Assembly: GCA_948676835.1 (NCBI GenBank)
Contig: CAPOZU010000010.1
Span: 1-64,000, forward strand
Direction: 5' to 3'
DNA: 64,000 bases
From: an uncultured Clostridia bacterium
GTDB taxonomy: Bacteria > Bacillota > Clostridia > TANB77 > CAG-508
This document shows positions 25,475 to 35,623 of this stretch, piece by piece (within the stretch, counting starts at the first letter, position 1; every line of letters begins with the position of its first letter). A model generated the notes under the pieces. It was not told where the DNA came from. It did no database searches and saw nothing but the letters and a program-made list of their open reading frames with translations. Position numbers and translations under genes: made by a program.

Positions 25475-28400
25475 TTATACAAACAAACTCATCTGATTAG
25501 ATTTTGTCATTCCTTTCAGACAACCAAACTTTTCTAATAATTCTGTTATAGATTTTCCAATTTTTGAACGAGCTTGCATATCTTCTATACATTCAAAAGG
25601 TTCTTCGAGCCTTGCTTGATAAATACTCTCAGCAGCGACAGTTCCAAGACCAGCAATAGAATTTAATGGTGGACGTAATTTTCCATCTTCTATTTGAAAT
25701 TTAGTTGAATGTGATTTATATAAATCTACTGGTAAAAATTCAAATCCTCTTTCATACATTTCATGTACTAGTTCCAAATCATCATACATTTCCTTATCTT
25801 TTGGTGTAGCCGCATTTCCTAAATTAGTAATTTCTCTCATCTTTGCTTCTACTTTTGCTTTTCCATTTATCATAAATTCTGCATCAAATGCTTTTGCTCT
25901 TATTGTAAAATATGCAGCATAATATGCGAGTGGAATATGTACTTTAAACCATGCAATTCTAAATGCATTAGTTACATATGCAGCAGCATGAGCTTTTGGA
26001 AACATGTATTTGATTTTTTCACAAGATTTTACATACCAATCTGGAATATCATATTCTTTCATTATTTGCTTAAAACCTTCCCATTTTTCAGGATCTTTTA
26101 AAGCTTTTCCTTTACGAACTGTTTCCATTATTTTAAATGCTTTATCTGGTGGCAATCCCTTTTTCATTAAATATACCATTATATCATCTCTACAACAAAT
26201 AGCTTCTTTTAGTGTTACTATACCTTCCTCAATCAAACTTTGTGCATTTCCTAGCCATACATCTGTACCATGTGATAATCCTGATAAACGAATAAGTTCA
26301 TCAAAAGTTGTTGGATGAGTATCTACAAGCATGCCTCGAGCAAATTTTGTACCATATTCTGGTATCCCAAATGTTCCAACTTCTGAGTTTATTTGCTCTG
26401 GTGTAACACCTAAAGCTGTTGTAGAATTAAATATAGACATTGTTTCTTTATCATCTAAAGGTATATCTGTTGGTGCCATACCTGTTAAATCTTGTAACAT
26501 ACGAATTACTGTCGGATCGTCATGCCCCAGAATATCTAATTTTAAAAGGTTACCATCTATAGAGTGATAATCAAAATGCGTTGTTACTATATCTGAACCA
26601 GAATCGTCTGCAGGATGCTGCACTGGAGTAAATTCAAAGATTTCTCTTCCTTTAGGAACAACTATAATTCCACCCGGATGCTGTCCTGTTGTTCTTTTTA
26701 TCCCTACACATCCGCTAGATACTCTTGCAACTTCTGCGTTTGGCTTTATTATGTTTCTTTCTTCGAAATAATTTTTGGCATATCCAAAAGCAGTTTTATC
26801 TGCAACTGTACCAACAGTTCCAGCTTTAAATGTTGTTCCTTTTCCAAATATAACTTCTGTATATTTATGAGCTTTTGCTTGATATTCTCCTGAGAAATTT
26901 AAATCTATATCTGGTTCTTTATCTCCATTGAAACCTAAAAATGTTTCAAAAGGTATGTCCATGCCATCTTTAGCAAGTTTTTCACCACATTTTGGGCAAA
27001 CTTTATCTGGCAAATCAAATCCATTTCCTATTCCATAATCTGTAAAATCCGAATATTTACATTTTGGACATCTATAATGTGGTTGAAGAGAATTTACTTC
27101 TGTTATACCTGTCATAAATGCTACAAGTGATGAACCTACAGATCCTCTAGAACCAACAATATATCCATCCTCATTTGACTTCCAAACTAATTTTTGAGCA
27201 ATAATATACATTACAGAATATCCATTACTTATTATAGAATTTAATTCTTTATCAAGTCTTGTTTGTACTATTTCTGGTAATGGATCACCATAAAGCTCAT
27301 GTGCTTTTTTATAAGCAATATTTTTAATATCTTCTTCACAACCTGGAATATGTGGTGGACACTTTTCAGGTGAAATTGGCTTGATTTTTTCGCACATATC
27401 TGCCACTTTATTTGTATTTGTTACAACAACTTCATATGCTTTTTCTTCTCCTAAGTATTCAAACTCTTTAAGCATTTCATTTGTAGTTCTTAGATATAAT
27501 GGAGCTTGGTTGTCAGCATCATCATATTTTTGACCTGCTTGCAATATTCTTCTATAAATTTCATCTTGTGGATCCATAAAATGAACATCGCAAGTCGCAA
27601 CTACAGGTTTATTTAATTTTTCACCAAGTGCAACTATCTTTTTATTAAATTCTTTTAGCGTATCCCAACTTTCAACTAGCCCTTCTCTAATCATATATTC
27701 ATTATTTGCTAATGGTTGGATTTCAAGATAATCGTAATATTTGGCAATTTCTTCAATATCTTCTTCTGTTTTACCTGCAACTATTGCTCTATATAATTCT
27801 CCTGCCTCGCAAGCACTACCTAATATTAATCCTTCTCTATATTGATTAAGCATTGATTTTAATATTCTAGGCTTTTTATAAAAATAGTCTAAATGCGAAT
27901 ATGAAACTAATTTATAAAGATTTTTTAATCCAACATAATTTTGTGCCAAAATTATCATGTGATAGCTTGGTAATTTTCTAAAATCAGTTTCAAATACATT
28001 ATCAAAATCATCTATAGTTTTAGCATTTCTATCTTTTGCTCTTTCAATCATTTCTTTAAATACAGCAACTAAGGTTTTAACATCATCTAAAGCACGGTGT
28101 GCCACATCTACCTTTATGCCTAACTTATCTGCTATAAATCCTAATTTGTATCTTGAGAATTCTGGGAATATTGCTTTAGCTAAACGAAGTGTATCTATAT
28201 GAGTATTATTAAATGGCAAACCTAATTGTTCACAATTATATTTCATATAGCCAATATCAAAATCGGCATTATGAGCAACTAAAACAGAATTTCCCATAAA
28301 TTCTAAAACTTTTGGCATTATCTTATCAATTGTTGGACTATCTTTCACCATATCATCTGTAATATGTGTAACATTTACAACTTCTTCTGGTATTGGTTTT

Positions 28401-29896
28401 TCTGGATTTACAAATGTTTCAAAAGTATCAATTATTTCACCATTTTTTATTTTTATAATCCCAATTTCAGTTATTTTTTCTGTAATATGTGAAATACCAG
28501 TTGTTTCTAAATCAAACACGCAATACTCTGTATCTATATCTTGCCCTTTAGAATTTGATACACATGGATCTTTATCTGGACAGAAATACGCTTCCACTCC
28601 ATATATAACTTTTATGCTATCTCCTGTTTTTTCTAAAAGTTTATGTGCATCTGGAAAACTTTGAACAACTCCATGATCAGTAATTGCAATTGATTTCCAT
28701 CCCCAACTAATTGCTCTTTTTATCAAATCTGCGCATGGAGTAATTGCATCCATTTGACTCATTTGAGTATGCATGTGAAGTTCTACTCTCTTTTCTTCTG
28801 CATCGTCCATTCTCTTTTCTTTTTTAAAGCCTGTTGATTCTATTATAGTATTTGCCATTATCTCAACTTCTTTTGAATATGTACTATACCTTGCTGGACC
28901 TTCTATTCTTAATCCTTTTGCTTTTGATATTCTTCCTTTAACTTCTTTTGCCTTTTCTGTAGGTAAAAACGCTTTACATCCAATTGTACTTGTTCCATCA
29001 AATAAATTAAACATTAATATTGTTTTTTCATCTTTTATATCTCTTGAATCTAAAGAACCTGGCAAAACTTCTCCATCTACACAAACTCTCATATCTGTAG
29101 TGTCAAGCATTGGAATATTTTCAATTTTTACAAGTTCTGTTCTAATAGTCAAACTTCTTCCTAAAATTAAAGGTGACTCTTCATCTTTAACTTCAGGAGC
29201 CTTATTTTGATGAGCTTCAATTTTTGCTGCAAGCTCTGGATTCTGTTTTCTCAAATCTTCTTTTATTTTTTCTTCTTCAAGTTTTCTTTGTTTTTCTTGC
29301 TCTGCTTCAATTTTCTTTCTTTCCTTTGCCTGCTCAATTTCTATTTTAGCTTGTCTTTCAAGTTCCATTAAGGCTTCTTTTTCTTCTTGTTTTCTTCTTT
29401 CTTCTAATTCTCTTTCAAAATCTTCTGAAATATTTTCACAAAATTCAACAGAATATTGTTTATTATATAAATTTCCTAATAAATGTTCCAACCCTTTATC
29501 AAATTTTTGAGATACCAAAAAAGCAGCACCTTTCATGGCTAAATTTACATTTACTTTTGTATCTTCTACTTCTACTTTACTATTGGTTAAAATAGCTTTA
29601 CTCATTGGCTCTTTTTTTCCAATATACTTAATAATATTTCCCCAATCAGATTCTAAATTAGGTTCAATATTTAATGTTCCATAATTAATATCTATAGAAG
29701 CTTTATTAACTTTAAAAGTTTTTATTAAATACTCTTCAAAGTTTTCCATTTCATGTAATTTTATCTCATTGTCTGACGCTACTTTTATTTGTAATTTATT
29801 AGTTTTTTTATATAAATTAATATTCTCTATTACTGCATTTATTAAATTATTATTTTCATTATAGTCTCCAAATACTTCTTTTATATATTTTTGCAT
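25475..29896 (-). CDS. polC: DNA polymerase III PolC-type alpha subunit with proofreading exonuclease
   Basis: The main replicative polymerase of low-GC Gram-positives, 1473 residues. An N-terminal domain with a long Glu/Lys helix (about 160-220) is followed by an OB fold, a PHP domain (ELHMHTQMSQMDA near 376, ITDHGVVQSFPDA), an inserted DEDD exonuclease (VFDLETTGI near 462, AHNADFD, HRALDD), a four-Cys zinc site near 945-970 (CPKC, CPKCGEK), the palm with PDIDLNFS (near 998), and C-terminal fingers. Nothing is missing. It is the last gene of the pyrH-frr-uppS-cdsA-rseP run, starting 11 bases after the zinc-ribbon gene. Confidence 0.98.
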   Translation of the reverse strand: MQKYIKEVFGDYNENNNLINAVIENINLYKKTNKLQIKVASDNEIKLHEMENFEEYLIKTFKVNKASIDINYGTLNIEPNLESDWGNIIKYIGKKEPMSKAILTNSKVEVEDTKVNVNLAMKGAAFLVSQKFDKGLEHLLGNLYNKQYSVEFCENISEDFERELEERRKQEEKEALMELERQAKIEIEQAKERKKIEAEQEKQRKLEEEKIKEDLRKQNPELAAKIEAHQNKAPEVKDEESPLILGRSLTIRTELVKIENIPMLDTTDMRVCVDGEVLPGSLDSRDIKDEKTILMFNLFDGTSTIGCKAFLPTEKAKEVKGRISKAKGLRIEGPARYSTYSKEVEIMANTIIESTGFKKEKRMDDAEEKRVELHMHTQMSQMDAITPCADLIKRAISWGWKSIAITDHGVVQSFPDAHKLLEKTGDSIKVIYGVEAYFCPDKDPCVSNSKGQDIDTEYCVFDLETTGISHITEKITEIGIIKIKNGEIIDTFETFVNPEKPIPEEVVNVTHITDDMVKDSPTIDKIMPKVLEFMGNSVLVAHNADFDIGYMKYNCEQLGLPFNNTHIDTLRLAKAIFPEFSRYKLGFIADKLGIKVDVAHRALDDVKTLVAVFKEMIERAKDRNAKTIDDFDNVFETDFRKLPSYHMIILAQNYVGLKNLYKLVSYSHLDYFYKKPRILKSMLNQYREGLILGSACEAGELYRAIVAGKTEEDIEEIAKYYDYLEIQPLANNEYMIREGLVESWDTLKEFNKKIVALGEKLNKPVVATCDVHFMDPQDEIYRRILQAGQKYDDADNQAPLYLRTTNEMLKEFEYLGEEKAYEVVVTNTNKVADMCEKIKPISPEKCPPHIPGCEEDIKNIAYKKAHELYGDPLPEIVQTRLDKELNSIISNGYSVMYIIAQKLVWKSNEDGYIVGSRGSVGSSLVAFMTGITEVNSLQPHYRCPKCKYSDFTDYGIGNGFDLPDKVCPKCGEKLAKDGMDIPFETFLGFNGDKEPDIDLNFSGEYQAKAHKYTEVIFGKGTTFKAGTVGTVADKTAFGYAKNYFEERNIIKPNAEVARVSSGCVGIKRTTGQHPGGIIVVPKGREIFEFTPVQHPADDSGSDIVTTHFDYHSIDGNLLKLDILGHDDPTVIRMLQDLTGMAPTDIPLDDKETMSIFNSTTALGVTPEQINSEVGTFGIPEYGTKFARGMLVDTHPTTFDELIRLSGLSHGTDVWLGNAQSLIEEGIVTLKEAICCRDDIMVYLMKKGLPPDKAFKIMETVRKGKALKDPEKWEGFKQIMKEYDIPDWYVKSCEKIKYMFPKAHAAAYVTNAFRIAWFKVHIPLAYYAAYFTIRAKAFDAEFMINGKAKVEAKMREITNLGNAATPKDKEMYDDLELVHEMYERGFEFLPVDLYKSHSTKFQIEDGKLRPPLNSIAGLGTVAAESIYQARLEEPFECIEDMQARSKIGKSITELLEKFGCLKGMTKSNQMSLFV

Positions 29897-29907
29897 CTTT
29901 GCCTCTT

Positions 29908-30486
29908 TTATTTATTTTCTGTTATTCCAATTATTTCTGATATACTTTGTAAAGTCTCAGCTACATTTTCAACATCTTTAATTTGAAATCCGTTGAAAAA
30001 TGCTACTCCTGGAATATTACTTTTTACATAAAAACATATATCTCCAAAATTCATTTTCTTTTGTCTAAATGTTTGAAAAACAGTTATGTCTTTTATATCT
30101 GTATATTTTATAACTTTTTCATTATTATATAACCAATTTTTTACAGTATAAACTACTTTAGTTTCATAAAAAACAGCTTTTGTACCTCTAGCAATTCTTT
30201 TACTAATAGCTAAAACAACAACTATTATCAAAATAGAAAAAATTGCACATAAAATAGCTTCGATTGGTTTTCCAACAGCAACAAGTCCTAAAGTAGATAT
30301 AATAAGAATTGTAATTGCTTCCAACCATTGTAGTAGAACATAAGTAATTTTATATTTTCTTTTAACAACTAATCTCTCATTAACATCTTTTTTTAATTCT
30401 TCTTCTTCCTGGTATTCTTTATAGCAATTTATGCATATATCTGCATTTTCTTTTGCTAATTTTGCTCCACAAATTCTACATCTCAT
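29908..30486 (-). CDS. zinc-ribbon membrane protein with PH-like domain
   Basis: 192 residues. A four-Cys zinc ribbon (CRICGAKL and CINCYKEY) at 3-22, two membrane segments (about 50-95), then a beta-rich domain (TKVVYTVKNWLYNNEKVIKYTDIKDITV) typical of bacterial PH domains. The function is unknown. It lies between rseP and polC, the position that ispG occupies in many Firmicutes. Confidence 0.75.
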   Translation of the reverse strand: MRCRICGAKLAKENADICINCYKEYQEEEELKKDVNERLVVKRKYKITYVLLQWLEAITILIISTLGLVAVGKPIEAILCAIFSILIIVVVLAISKRIARGTKAVFYETKVVYTVKNWLYNNEKVIKYTDIKDITVFQTFRQKKMNFGDICFYVKSNIPGVAFFNGFQIKDVENVAETLQSISEIIGITENK

Positions 30487-30512
30487 TTTTATTTTCCTCC
30501 TAGAACTATATT

Positions 30513-31523
30513 CTAAAAAATTCTTAATATATCATTATATGTCACATATAGAGCAAATAAAATTAATAATGTAAAACCAACTGATTGTATTCCTAATTCT
30601 ATTTCTTCTTTTAGTGCTTTTCCACGAATTCCCTCTATAACAAGTAAAACTAATCTTCCACCATCTAAAGCTGGAATTGGCAAAAGATTGGTAACTCCTA
30701 ATGAAAGTGAAACTAAACATAGCAAATATACAAAATTATATATTCCATCAGATTTCACTACTATTTCGGAAATTCCTACTGGTCCTGTCATTTGTTCAAT
30801 TCCTATATTTCCAGTAAATAACATTACTAAGCTATCTCCAATTGAAGAAACAAAATCAATTGTTTCCCAAAAAGAATAATATATCTTATCCTTTAAACTT
30901 CCTTGAATTAGTGCCACTTCTACTCCTAAAATATAAAAGTTTTCTTGGTATTCTGTAGGTTTAGCTTTAGCAGAGATTTCTTCTCCATTTCTTTCAAGTA
31001 AAATTGATACTTCATTTCCTGGTATATAGTTTTCTAAAGCTTTTGTAATATCAGATTTTAATCTAATATTTGTATCATCTATTTTTAAAATTTTATCTCC
31101 AATTTCTACTGAAGATATATTTTGTTCTGCTTCAGGCAATATTTTTGAAACTGTTGTAGAAATATTATATCCAGATGACATAGATAAAATAAAATATACA
31201 ATAATTCCAAAAATAATGTTTACAATTGCTCCAGCAGCTACTATAAAAATTCTATTTAGTATTTTTGCGTTATTAAATGAATTAGGATCTTCAGATCTTT
31301 CGTTTTCTCCTGTCATTCTTACATATCCACCAAATGGAAAAAGAGAAAGTGAATATTCTGTTTCTTTTCCCTTCTTTTTAAAAAGTTTTGGTCCAAATCC
31401 TATTGAAAATTCTTCGACCTTTACTTTAGATAATCTAGCAGCTAGAAAATGCCCTCCTTCATGAATAAAAATCAAAAATCCTAGTAAAAACACTATTTTT
31501 AATGCATTTATTATAATACTCAA
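30513..31523 (-). CDS. rseP: site-2 intramembrane metalloprotease RseP
   Basis: Cleaves membrane-embedded anti-sigma factors and signal-peptide remnants. 336 residues: first membrane segment with the zinc motif HEGGH (FLIFIHEGGHFLAARL), GGYVRMTGE, a second segment, a single PDZ domain (about 120-200, VEIGDKILKID), and the C-terminal LLPIPALDGGRL carrying the third zinc ligand. Typical of the Gram-positive form. It follows cdsA by 14 bases in a tight cluster; dxr, often between the two, is absent. Confidence 0.95.
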   Translation of the reverse strand: MSIIINALKIVFLLGFLIFIHEGGHFLAARLSKVKVEEFSIGFGPKLFKKKGKETEYSLSLFPFGGYVRMTGENERSEDPNSFNNAKILNRIFIVAAGAIVNIIFGIIVYFILSMSSGYNISTTVSKILPEAEQNISSVEIGDKILKIDDTNIRLKSDITKALENYIPGNEVSILLERNGEEISAKAKPTEYQENFYILGVEVALIQGSLKDKIYYSFWETIDFVSSIGDSLVMLFTGNIGIEQMTGPVGISEIVVKSDGIYNFVYLLCLVSLSLGVTNLLPIPALDGGRLVLLVIEGIRGKALKEEIELGIQSVGFTLLILFALYVTYNDILRIF

Positions 31524-31537
31524 AATCTATGTTCCTC

Positions 31538-32362
31538 CTATAAAAACATTAAGAATAATATGTATGCAAATGGTGCAATAAACATTACACTATCTATTCT
31601 ATCAATCATTCCTCCATGCCCTGGAAATAAATTACTAAAATCTTTTACTTCAAAATATCTTTTTATAACTGATGCTGAAAAATCTCCAATTTGACCTATA
31701 ATGCTTAATATTAAAGAAATTATTCCTATAAGTAAATATGAAATTCCAAATCCACATATAGTATTTAGTGCAAATGTATATATCAAGCAAGATGCAACAG
31801 CTCCTAATGTTCCAGCAACACAGCCTTCAATTGATTTATTGGGACTTACTTTACTAAACTTTGTTTTTCCTATTCTTTTACCAAATACATATGCAAATAC
31901 ATCAGTTCCCCATGCAGAAAATAATACATACCAAATCAGATATTTTCCTGAGATATCACCATCTGTACCAAATAGCAATGGTAAAAAAACTAAAAAAATA
32001 AACAAATACAATATTCCTATTAAAGTAAAAGTAATATCTTTTAATGTAATTTTCATATCCGATATTATTACATGTAAAAATAAAACTAATAATAGTATAG
32101 GTAATCCTATAAATATGCTATTAGCTAATCCAAATTGCTCAATGGGCTCATAATGAATTATAGCTATACTAGCAAGCACCAAATAAGAAATCCAAGATAC
32201 TACTTTTATATCTTTATTTGAAGCACATTTAGCATATTCATACATTGCAATGATTGCCATAATTGCAATAATAACATCTATGATATATTTGTTACCAAAT
32301 ATTAATAAAATCATTACTAATGGAAATCCTATAACTGCAGTTAAAATTCTTTTCATATCCAT
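31538..32362 (-). CDS. cdsA: phosphatidate cytidylyltransferase
   Basis: Makes CDP-diacylglycerol, the precursor of phosphatidylglycerol and cardiolipin. 274 residues, about eight membrane segments, with the family signature near the C-terminus (SVIKRYFEVKDFSNLFPGHGGMIDRIDS). It is placed 27 bases after uppS as in most Firmicutes. The start ATG has a weak ribosome site (AAAGGAT). Confidence 0.95.
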   Translation of the reverse strand: MDMKRILTAVIGFPLVMILLIFGNKYIIDVIIAIMAIIAMYEYAKCASNKDIKVVSWISYLVLASIAIIHYEPIEQFGLANSIFIGLPILLLVLFLHVIISDMKITLKDITFTLIGILYLFIFLVFLPLLFGTDGDISGKYLIWYVLFSAWGTDVFAYVFGKRIGKTKFSKVSPNKSIEGCVAGTLGAVASCLIYTFALNTICGFGISYLLIGIISLILSIIGQIGDFSASVIKRYFEVKDFSNLFPGHGGMIDRIDSVMFIAPFAYILFLMFL

Positions 32363-32389
32363 ATCTATTTATCCTTTTTCTTTAATTTA

Positions 32390-33100
32390 TTATTTTGCAC
32401 CAAATTTTCTATTTCTTTTTTGAAATATTTTTATAGCTTCATCTAAGTCTTCTGGTGTAAAATCTGGCCACAATTTTTCTAAAAATATAAATTCAGAATA
32501 TACTGTTTGCCAAGGTAAAAATCCACTTAATCTTAATTCACCACTAGTTCTAATTAGAAGATCTGGATCTGGGTCATTTTTAGTATATAAGTGTTCTGCA
32601 AAAATTTCTTCATTAATTTCTTCAATACTCAATTTTCCATCTAAAACTTCCTTTGAAATATTACGTACTGCATTTACTATTTCATTTCTTCCACCATAAT
32701 TTAATGCAATATTAAAAATAGTTCCTGTATTATTTTTTGTTCTTTCTATTGTTCTTTTTATATTTTCCTGTAAAGTTTCAGATAATGCTGTTAAATCCCC
32801 TAATACTCTTATTACAATATTTTCAGTATCTGCTTCTTTTGCAAAATCATCTAAATATGATTCAAGCAAATTCATTAAAGCACTTACCTCTTCTTCGCTT
32901 CTTTTCCAATTTTCAGTTGAAAATGCATATACAGTAATATATTCTATGCCAATTTTATTTGCATGTCTAACAACCTTCTTTAGAGTTTCAGCTCCTTGTT
33001 TATGTCCTAATTTGACTGGTAGCATTTTACTTTTAGCCCATCTTCTATTACCATCCATAATAATTGCAATATGTCTTGGCATATTTTGATTTTCTTCCAT
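32390..33100 (-). CDS. uppS: undecaprenyl diphosphate synthase
   Basis: A cis-prenyltransferase that extends farnesyl diphosphate with isopentenyl diphosphate to the C55 lipid carrier. 236 residues with HIAIIMDGNRRWAK (the catalytic Asp), GHKQGAETL, TVYAFSTENWKR, and the C-terminal PDPDLLIRTSGELRLSGFLPWQ and YSEFIF. Complete. It lies between frr and cdsA. Its product is recycled by UppP at 19973. Confidence 0.97.
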   Translation of the reverse strand: MEENQNMPRHIAIIMDGNRRWAKSKMLPVKLGHKQGAETLKKVVRHANKIGIEYITVYAFSTENWKRSEEEVSALMNLLESYLDDFAKEADTENIVIRVLGDLTALSETLQENIKRTIERTKNNTGTIFNIALNYGGRNEIVNAVRNISKEVLDGKLSIEEINEEIFAEHLYTKNDPDPDLLIRTSGELRLSGFLPWQTVYSEFIFLEKLWPDFTPEDLDEAIKIFQKRNRKFGAK

Positions 33101-33132
33101 TTTTTATTCCTTCCTATGGCTAATTTTATAGG

Positions 33133-33681
33133 TTATATATTCATTATTTCTTTTTCTTTTTTCTCTAATATGCTATCTATTTCTGCAACATATTTATCTG
33201 TTAATTTTTGAATTTTATCTTCTAAACCTGCTTTTTCATCTTCAGTTATTTCAGATTTTTTTAGTTCATCTTTTATAGTATCCATTCCATCTCTTCTTAT
33301 AGAACGAACACTTACTCTTGCTTCTTCAGCTATTTTTTTAATATCTTTTACTAATTCTTTTCTTCTTTCCTCTGTTAATTCAGGGAAGTTTAATCTTATA
33401 ACTTTTCCATCATTGTTTGGATTTAATCCAATATCTGAAGCAAGTATTGCTTTTTCTATGGATTTTAATACGCTTGCATCCCATGGTTGAATAACTATAG
33501 TTCTTGCTTCTGGAACTGAAATTCCAGCAACTTGATTTATAGGTGTTGGTACTCCATAATATTCTACTGTAATTTTATTTAATATTGCAGGATTTGCTCT
33601 TCCTGCTCTTATTTCTGATAAATTCTCCTCAAAAACACTTATTGTCTTTTGCATTCTTTGTTCAACTTCATTTAATTCCAT
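33133..33681 (-). CDS. frr: ribosome recycling factor
   Basis: With EF-G, splits the ribosome after termination. 182 residues, the normal length being about 185, with ISEIRAGRANPAIL-type helix (SEIRAGRANPAILNK), YYGVPTPINQVA, RTIVIQPWD, SDIGLNPNNDGKVIRL and RRDGMDTIK. It follows pyrH by 17 bases, the standard order. Confidence 0.97.
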   Translation of the reverse strand: MELNEVEQRMQKTISVFEENLSEIRAGRANPAILNKITVEYYGVPTPINQVAGISVPEARTIVIQPWDASVLKSIEKAILASDIGLNPNNDGKVIRLNFPELTEERRKELVKDIKKIAEEARVSVRSIRRDGMDTIKDELKKSEITEDEKAGLEDKIQKLTDKYVAEIDSILEKKEKEIMNI

Positions 33682-33698
33682 AATTTAAAAAATCCTTT

Positions 33699-34403
33699 CT
33701 ATTTAACTATTGTTCCTACATTTTCGCCTTTTACAGCTCTCACTATATTTTCAGGATCACTAATAGCGAAAACAAATAAAGGTATATTATTATCTTTGCA
33801 TAATGCAGTAGCTGTTGAATCCATAACTTTTAAATCTTGTGATAAAACATCTTTATAAGATATTTCATCATATTTTACAGCTGATGAATCTAATTTTGGA
33901 TCTGCTGAATATACTCCATCAATTGTTTTAGCAAGCAATATAACTTCAGAATCAGTTTCTGCTGCTCTTAAAGCTGCTGCCGTATCTGTTGAGAAAAATG
34001 GATGACCTGTTCCGCAAGCAAATATAACAACTCTTCCTCTTTCTAAATGTTTTGCAGCTTTTCTTTTTATATAAGGTTCTGCAATCTCTCTCATTTCTAT
34101 CGCAGTTTGTAATCTTGTGTATACTCCTCTAGCTTCTAATGCATCTTGCAAAGCTAACCCATTCATTGCAGTAGCTAGCATTCCCATATAATCTGCTGTA
34201 GCTCTATCCATTTTTTGACCGTTTCTAGCTCCTCGCCAGAAGTTTCCTCCCCCAACAACTATAGAAACCTGTACTCCCATGTCTATAACTTCTTTTACTT
34301 TGTCACATATTGCTCCAACAACATCTGGATTAATTCCATGTTTTTCATCTCCTGCTAATGCTTCACCACTTAATTTTAATAACACTCTTTTATAGGCTAC
34401 CAT
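33699..34403 (-). CDS. pyrH: UMP kinase
   Basis: Phosphorylates UMP to UDP; an amino-acid-kinase fold enzyme controlled by UTP and GTP. 234 residues with LLKLSGEAL at the start, VVGGGNFWRGA, DYMGMLATAMN, GTGHPFFSTDTAAALRA and TKIDGVY-type motif (AKTIDGVYSADPKLD). It is the first gene of the cluster that runs to polC. The 162 bases upstream (34404-34565) are AT-rich with no gene and no promoter that I could fix. Confidence 0.97.
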   Translation of the reverse strand: MVAYKRVLLKLSGEALAGDEKHGINPDVVGAICDKVKEVIDMGVQVSIVVGGGNFWRGARNGQKMDRATADYMGMLATAMNGLALQDALEARGVYTRLQTAIEMREIAEPYIKRKAAKHLERGRVVIFACGTGHPFFSTDTAAALRAAETDSEVILLAKTIDGVYSADPKLDSSAVKYDEISYKDVLSQDLKVMDSTATALCKDNNIPLFVFAISDPENIVRAVKGENVGTIVK

Positions 34404-34565
34404 AATAAACTCCTTTACCAGATTTATAATTTTATACTTGAATCATTCTATCATAAAAAAAATTTTTTTACACTACTTTTTTATATATTTTTTATATTTT
34501 TATAGGTAAGTTATAACATAAAATTTATTTTAAAGATTTATGTAATTTTGTTGTTTATTTTTATA

Positions 34566-35006
34566 TTATAAATTAAAATCTTTTAATAATTTTTCCTTAA
34601 ATTCTTCTGGTAATAGTCTAATGTTTCTTATTTCCTCTTTTGGAACTATACAAGGAATATATTGTCCCCTATCAATATATTTAGGATCCCCTGAAAACTC
34701 TGGACCTGTGCCAGTTCCAAGCTTTCCATTTTTATAAATACAATAATATAAATGTTCCTCAAATTCATTATTAACAGTTCTTGAATATAGTTTATCTTTT
34801 ACTTCAACTTCTATTCCAAATTCTTCTAAAATTTCCCTTTTAACTCCATCTTCATATGATTTATCATCTATTTCAACTCCACCTCCTGGAAATACATAAT
34901 ATTCACCATATGGTTGAGTTGAATTTTCTTTTTTCTTTACATTAAGTCTATGCATAAGTGCATATCCATTTTCCATTTCTATTAAACCTGCAACTCTTAT
35001 TCTCAT
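34566..35006 (-). CDS. NUDIX hydrolase
   Basis: 146 residues with one NUDIX domain: GGGVEIDDKSYEDGVKREIL then EEFGI. The first Glu of the classic box (G-x5-E-x7-REUxEExGU) is Lys, but the metal-binding REILEE is intact. Substrate unknown. An AGGAGG-type site precedes the ATG. It lies upstream of pyrH and downstream of greA, each with its own spacing, so it is probably transcribed alone or with pyrH. Confidence 0.88.
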   Translation of the reverse strand: MRIRVAGLIEMENGYALMHRLNVKKKENSTQPYGEYYVFPGGGVEIDDKSYEDGVKREILEEFGIEVEVKDKLYSRTVNNEFEEHLYYCIYKNGKLGTGTGPEFSGDPKYIDRGQYIPCIVPKEEIRNIRLLPEEFKEKLLKDFNL

Positions 35007-35035
35007 ATTTTCCTCCTTAAATTATATTTATATAC

Positions 35036-35066
35036 AAAAAAGAGATATATGACTCCTTCATATATC
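35036..35066 (-). terminator. terminator of greA
   Basis: An 11-bp stem (GGGATATATGA with TCATATATCTC on the minus strand) is followed by six T, ten bases after the greA stop. Confidence 0.9.
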
Positions 35067-35075
35067 CCCATATTT

Positions 35076-35552
35076 TTATTTTGTTATTGTTAATATTTTT
35101 AATTTTATAATTCCTGCAGGAGCTTGAACTTCAACTATGTTATTTTTTCTTTTTCCTAATAATGCACTTCCTATTGGTGATTCATTAGAAATTTTGTTAT
35201 TAGCTAAATCAACTTCTGTAGAACCAACGATTGTATATTCTGCGTCTTCATCAAATTCCATATCATGTACTTTTACAATGTTTCCAACTTGAACAACTTC
35301 TGTATCAATTTCTGATTCATCTATTATTCTAGCATACTTAACTTTTTCTTCTAATTCTGCGATTTTTGCTTCATTAGCTGCTTGTGCATTTTTTGCTTCA
35401 TCGTATTCTGAGTTTTCTGATAAATCTCCAAATCCTAAAGCAACCTTTATTCTATCTGCAATTTCATATCTAACTTCTGTTTTAAGTCTTTCTAGTTCTT
35501 TTTCTAAATTATCATAACCTTCTTGTGTTAGTAAGAATTCTTTTTCCCCCAT
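35076..35552 (-). CDS. greA: transcription elongation factor GreA
   Basis: Stimulates cleavage of the backtracked transcript by RNA polymerase. 158 residues with the N-terminal coiled coil (LTQEGYDNLEKELERLK, GDLSENSEYDEAKNAQ with the tip acidic residues) and the C-terminal FKBP-like domain (VGNIVKVHD to SPIGSALLGKRK). I choose the ATG at 35552, 8 bases after AGGAGG; the TTG two codons upstream is only 2 bases from that site. Confidence 0.96.
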   Translation of the reverse strand: MGEKEFLLTQEGYDNLEKELERLKTEVRYEIADRIKVALGFGDLSENSEYDEAKNAQAANEAKIAELEEKVKYARIIDESEIDTEVVQVGNIVKVHDMEFDEDAEYTIVGSTEVDLANNKISNESPIGSALLGKRKNNIVEVQAPAGIIKLKILTITK

Positions 35553-35623
35553 TTTCAAGACCTCCTAAATTGATTGTTATTATATACTTACATATAATAC
35601 GTGTTAATTCAAAATTTGTCAAG

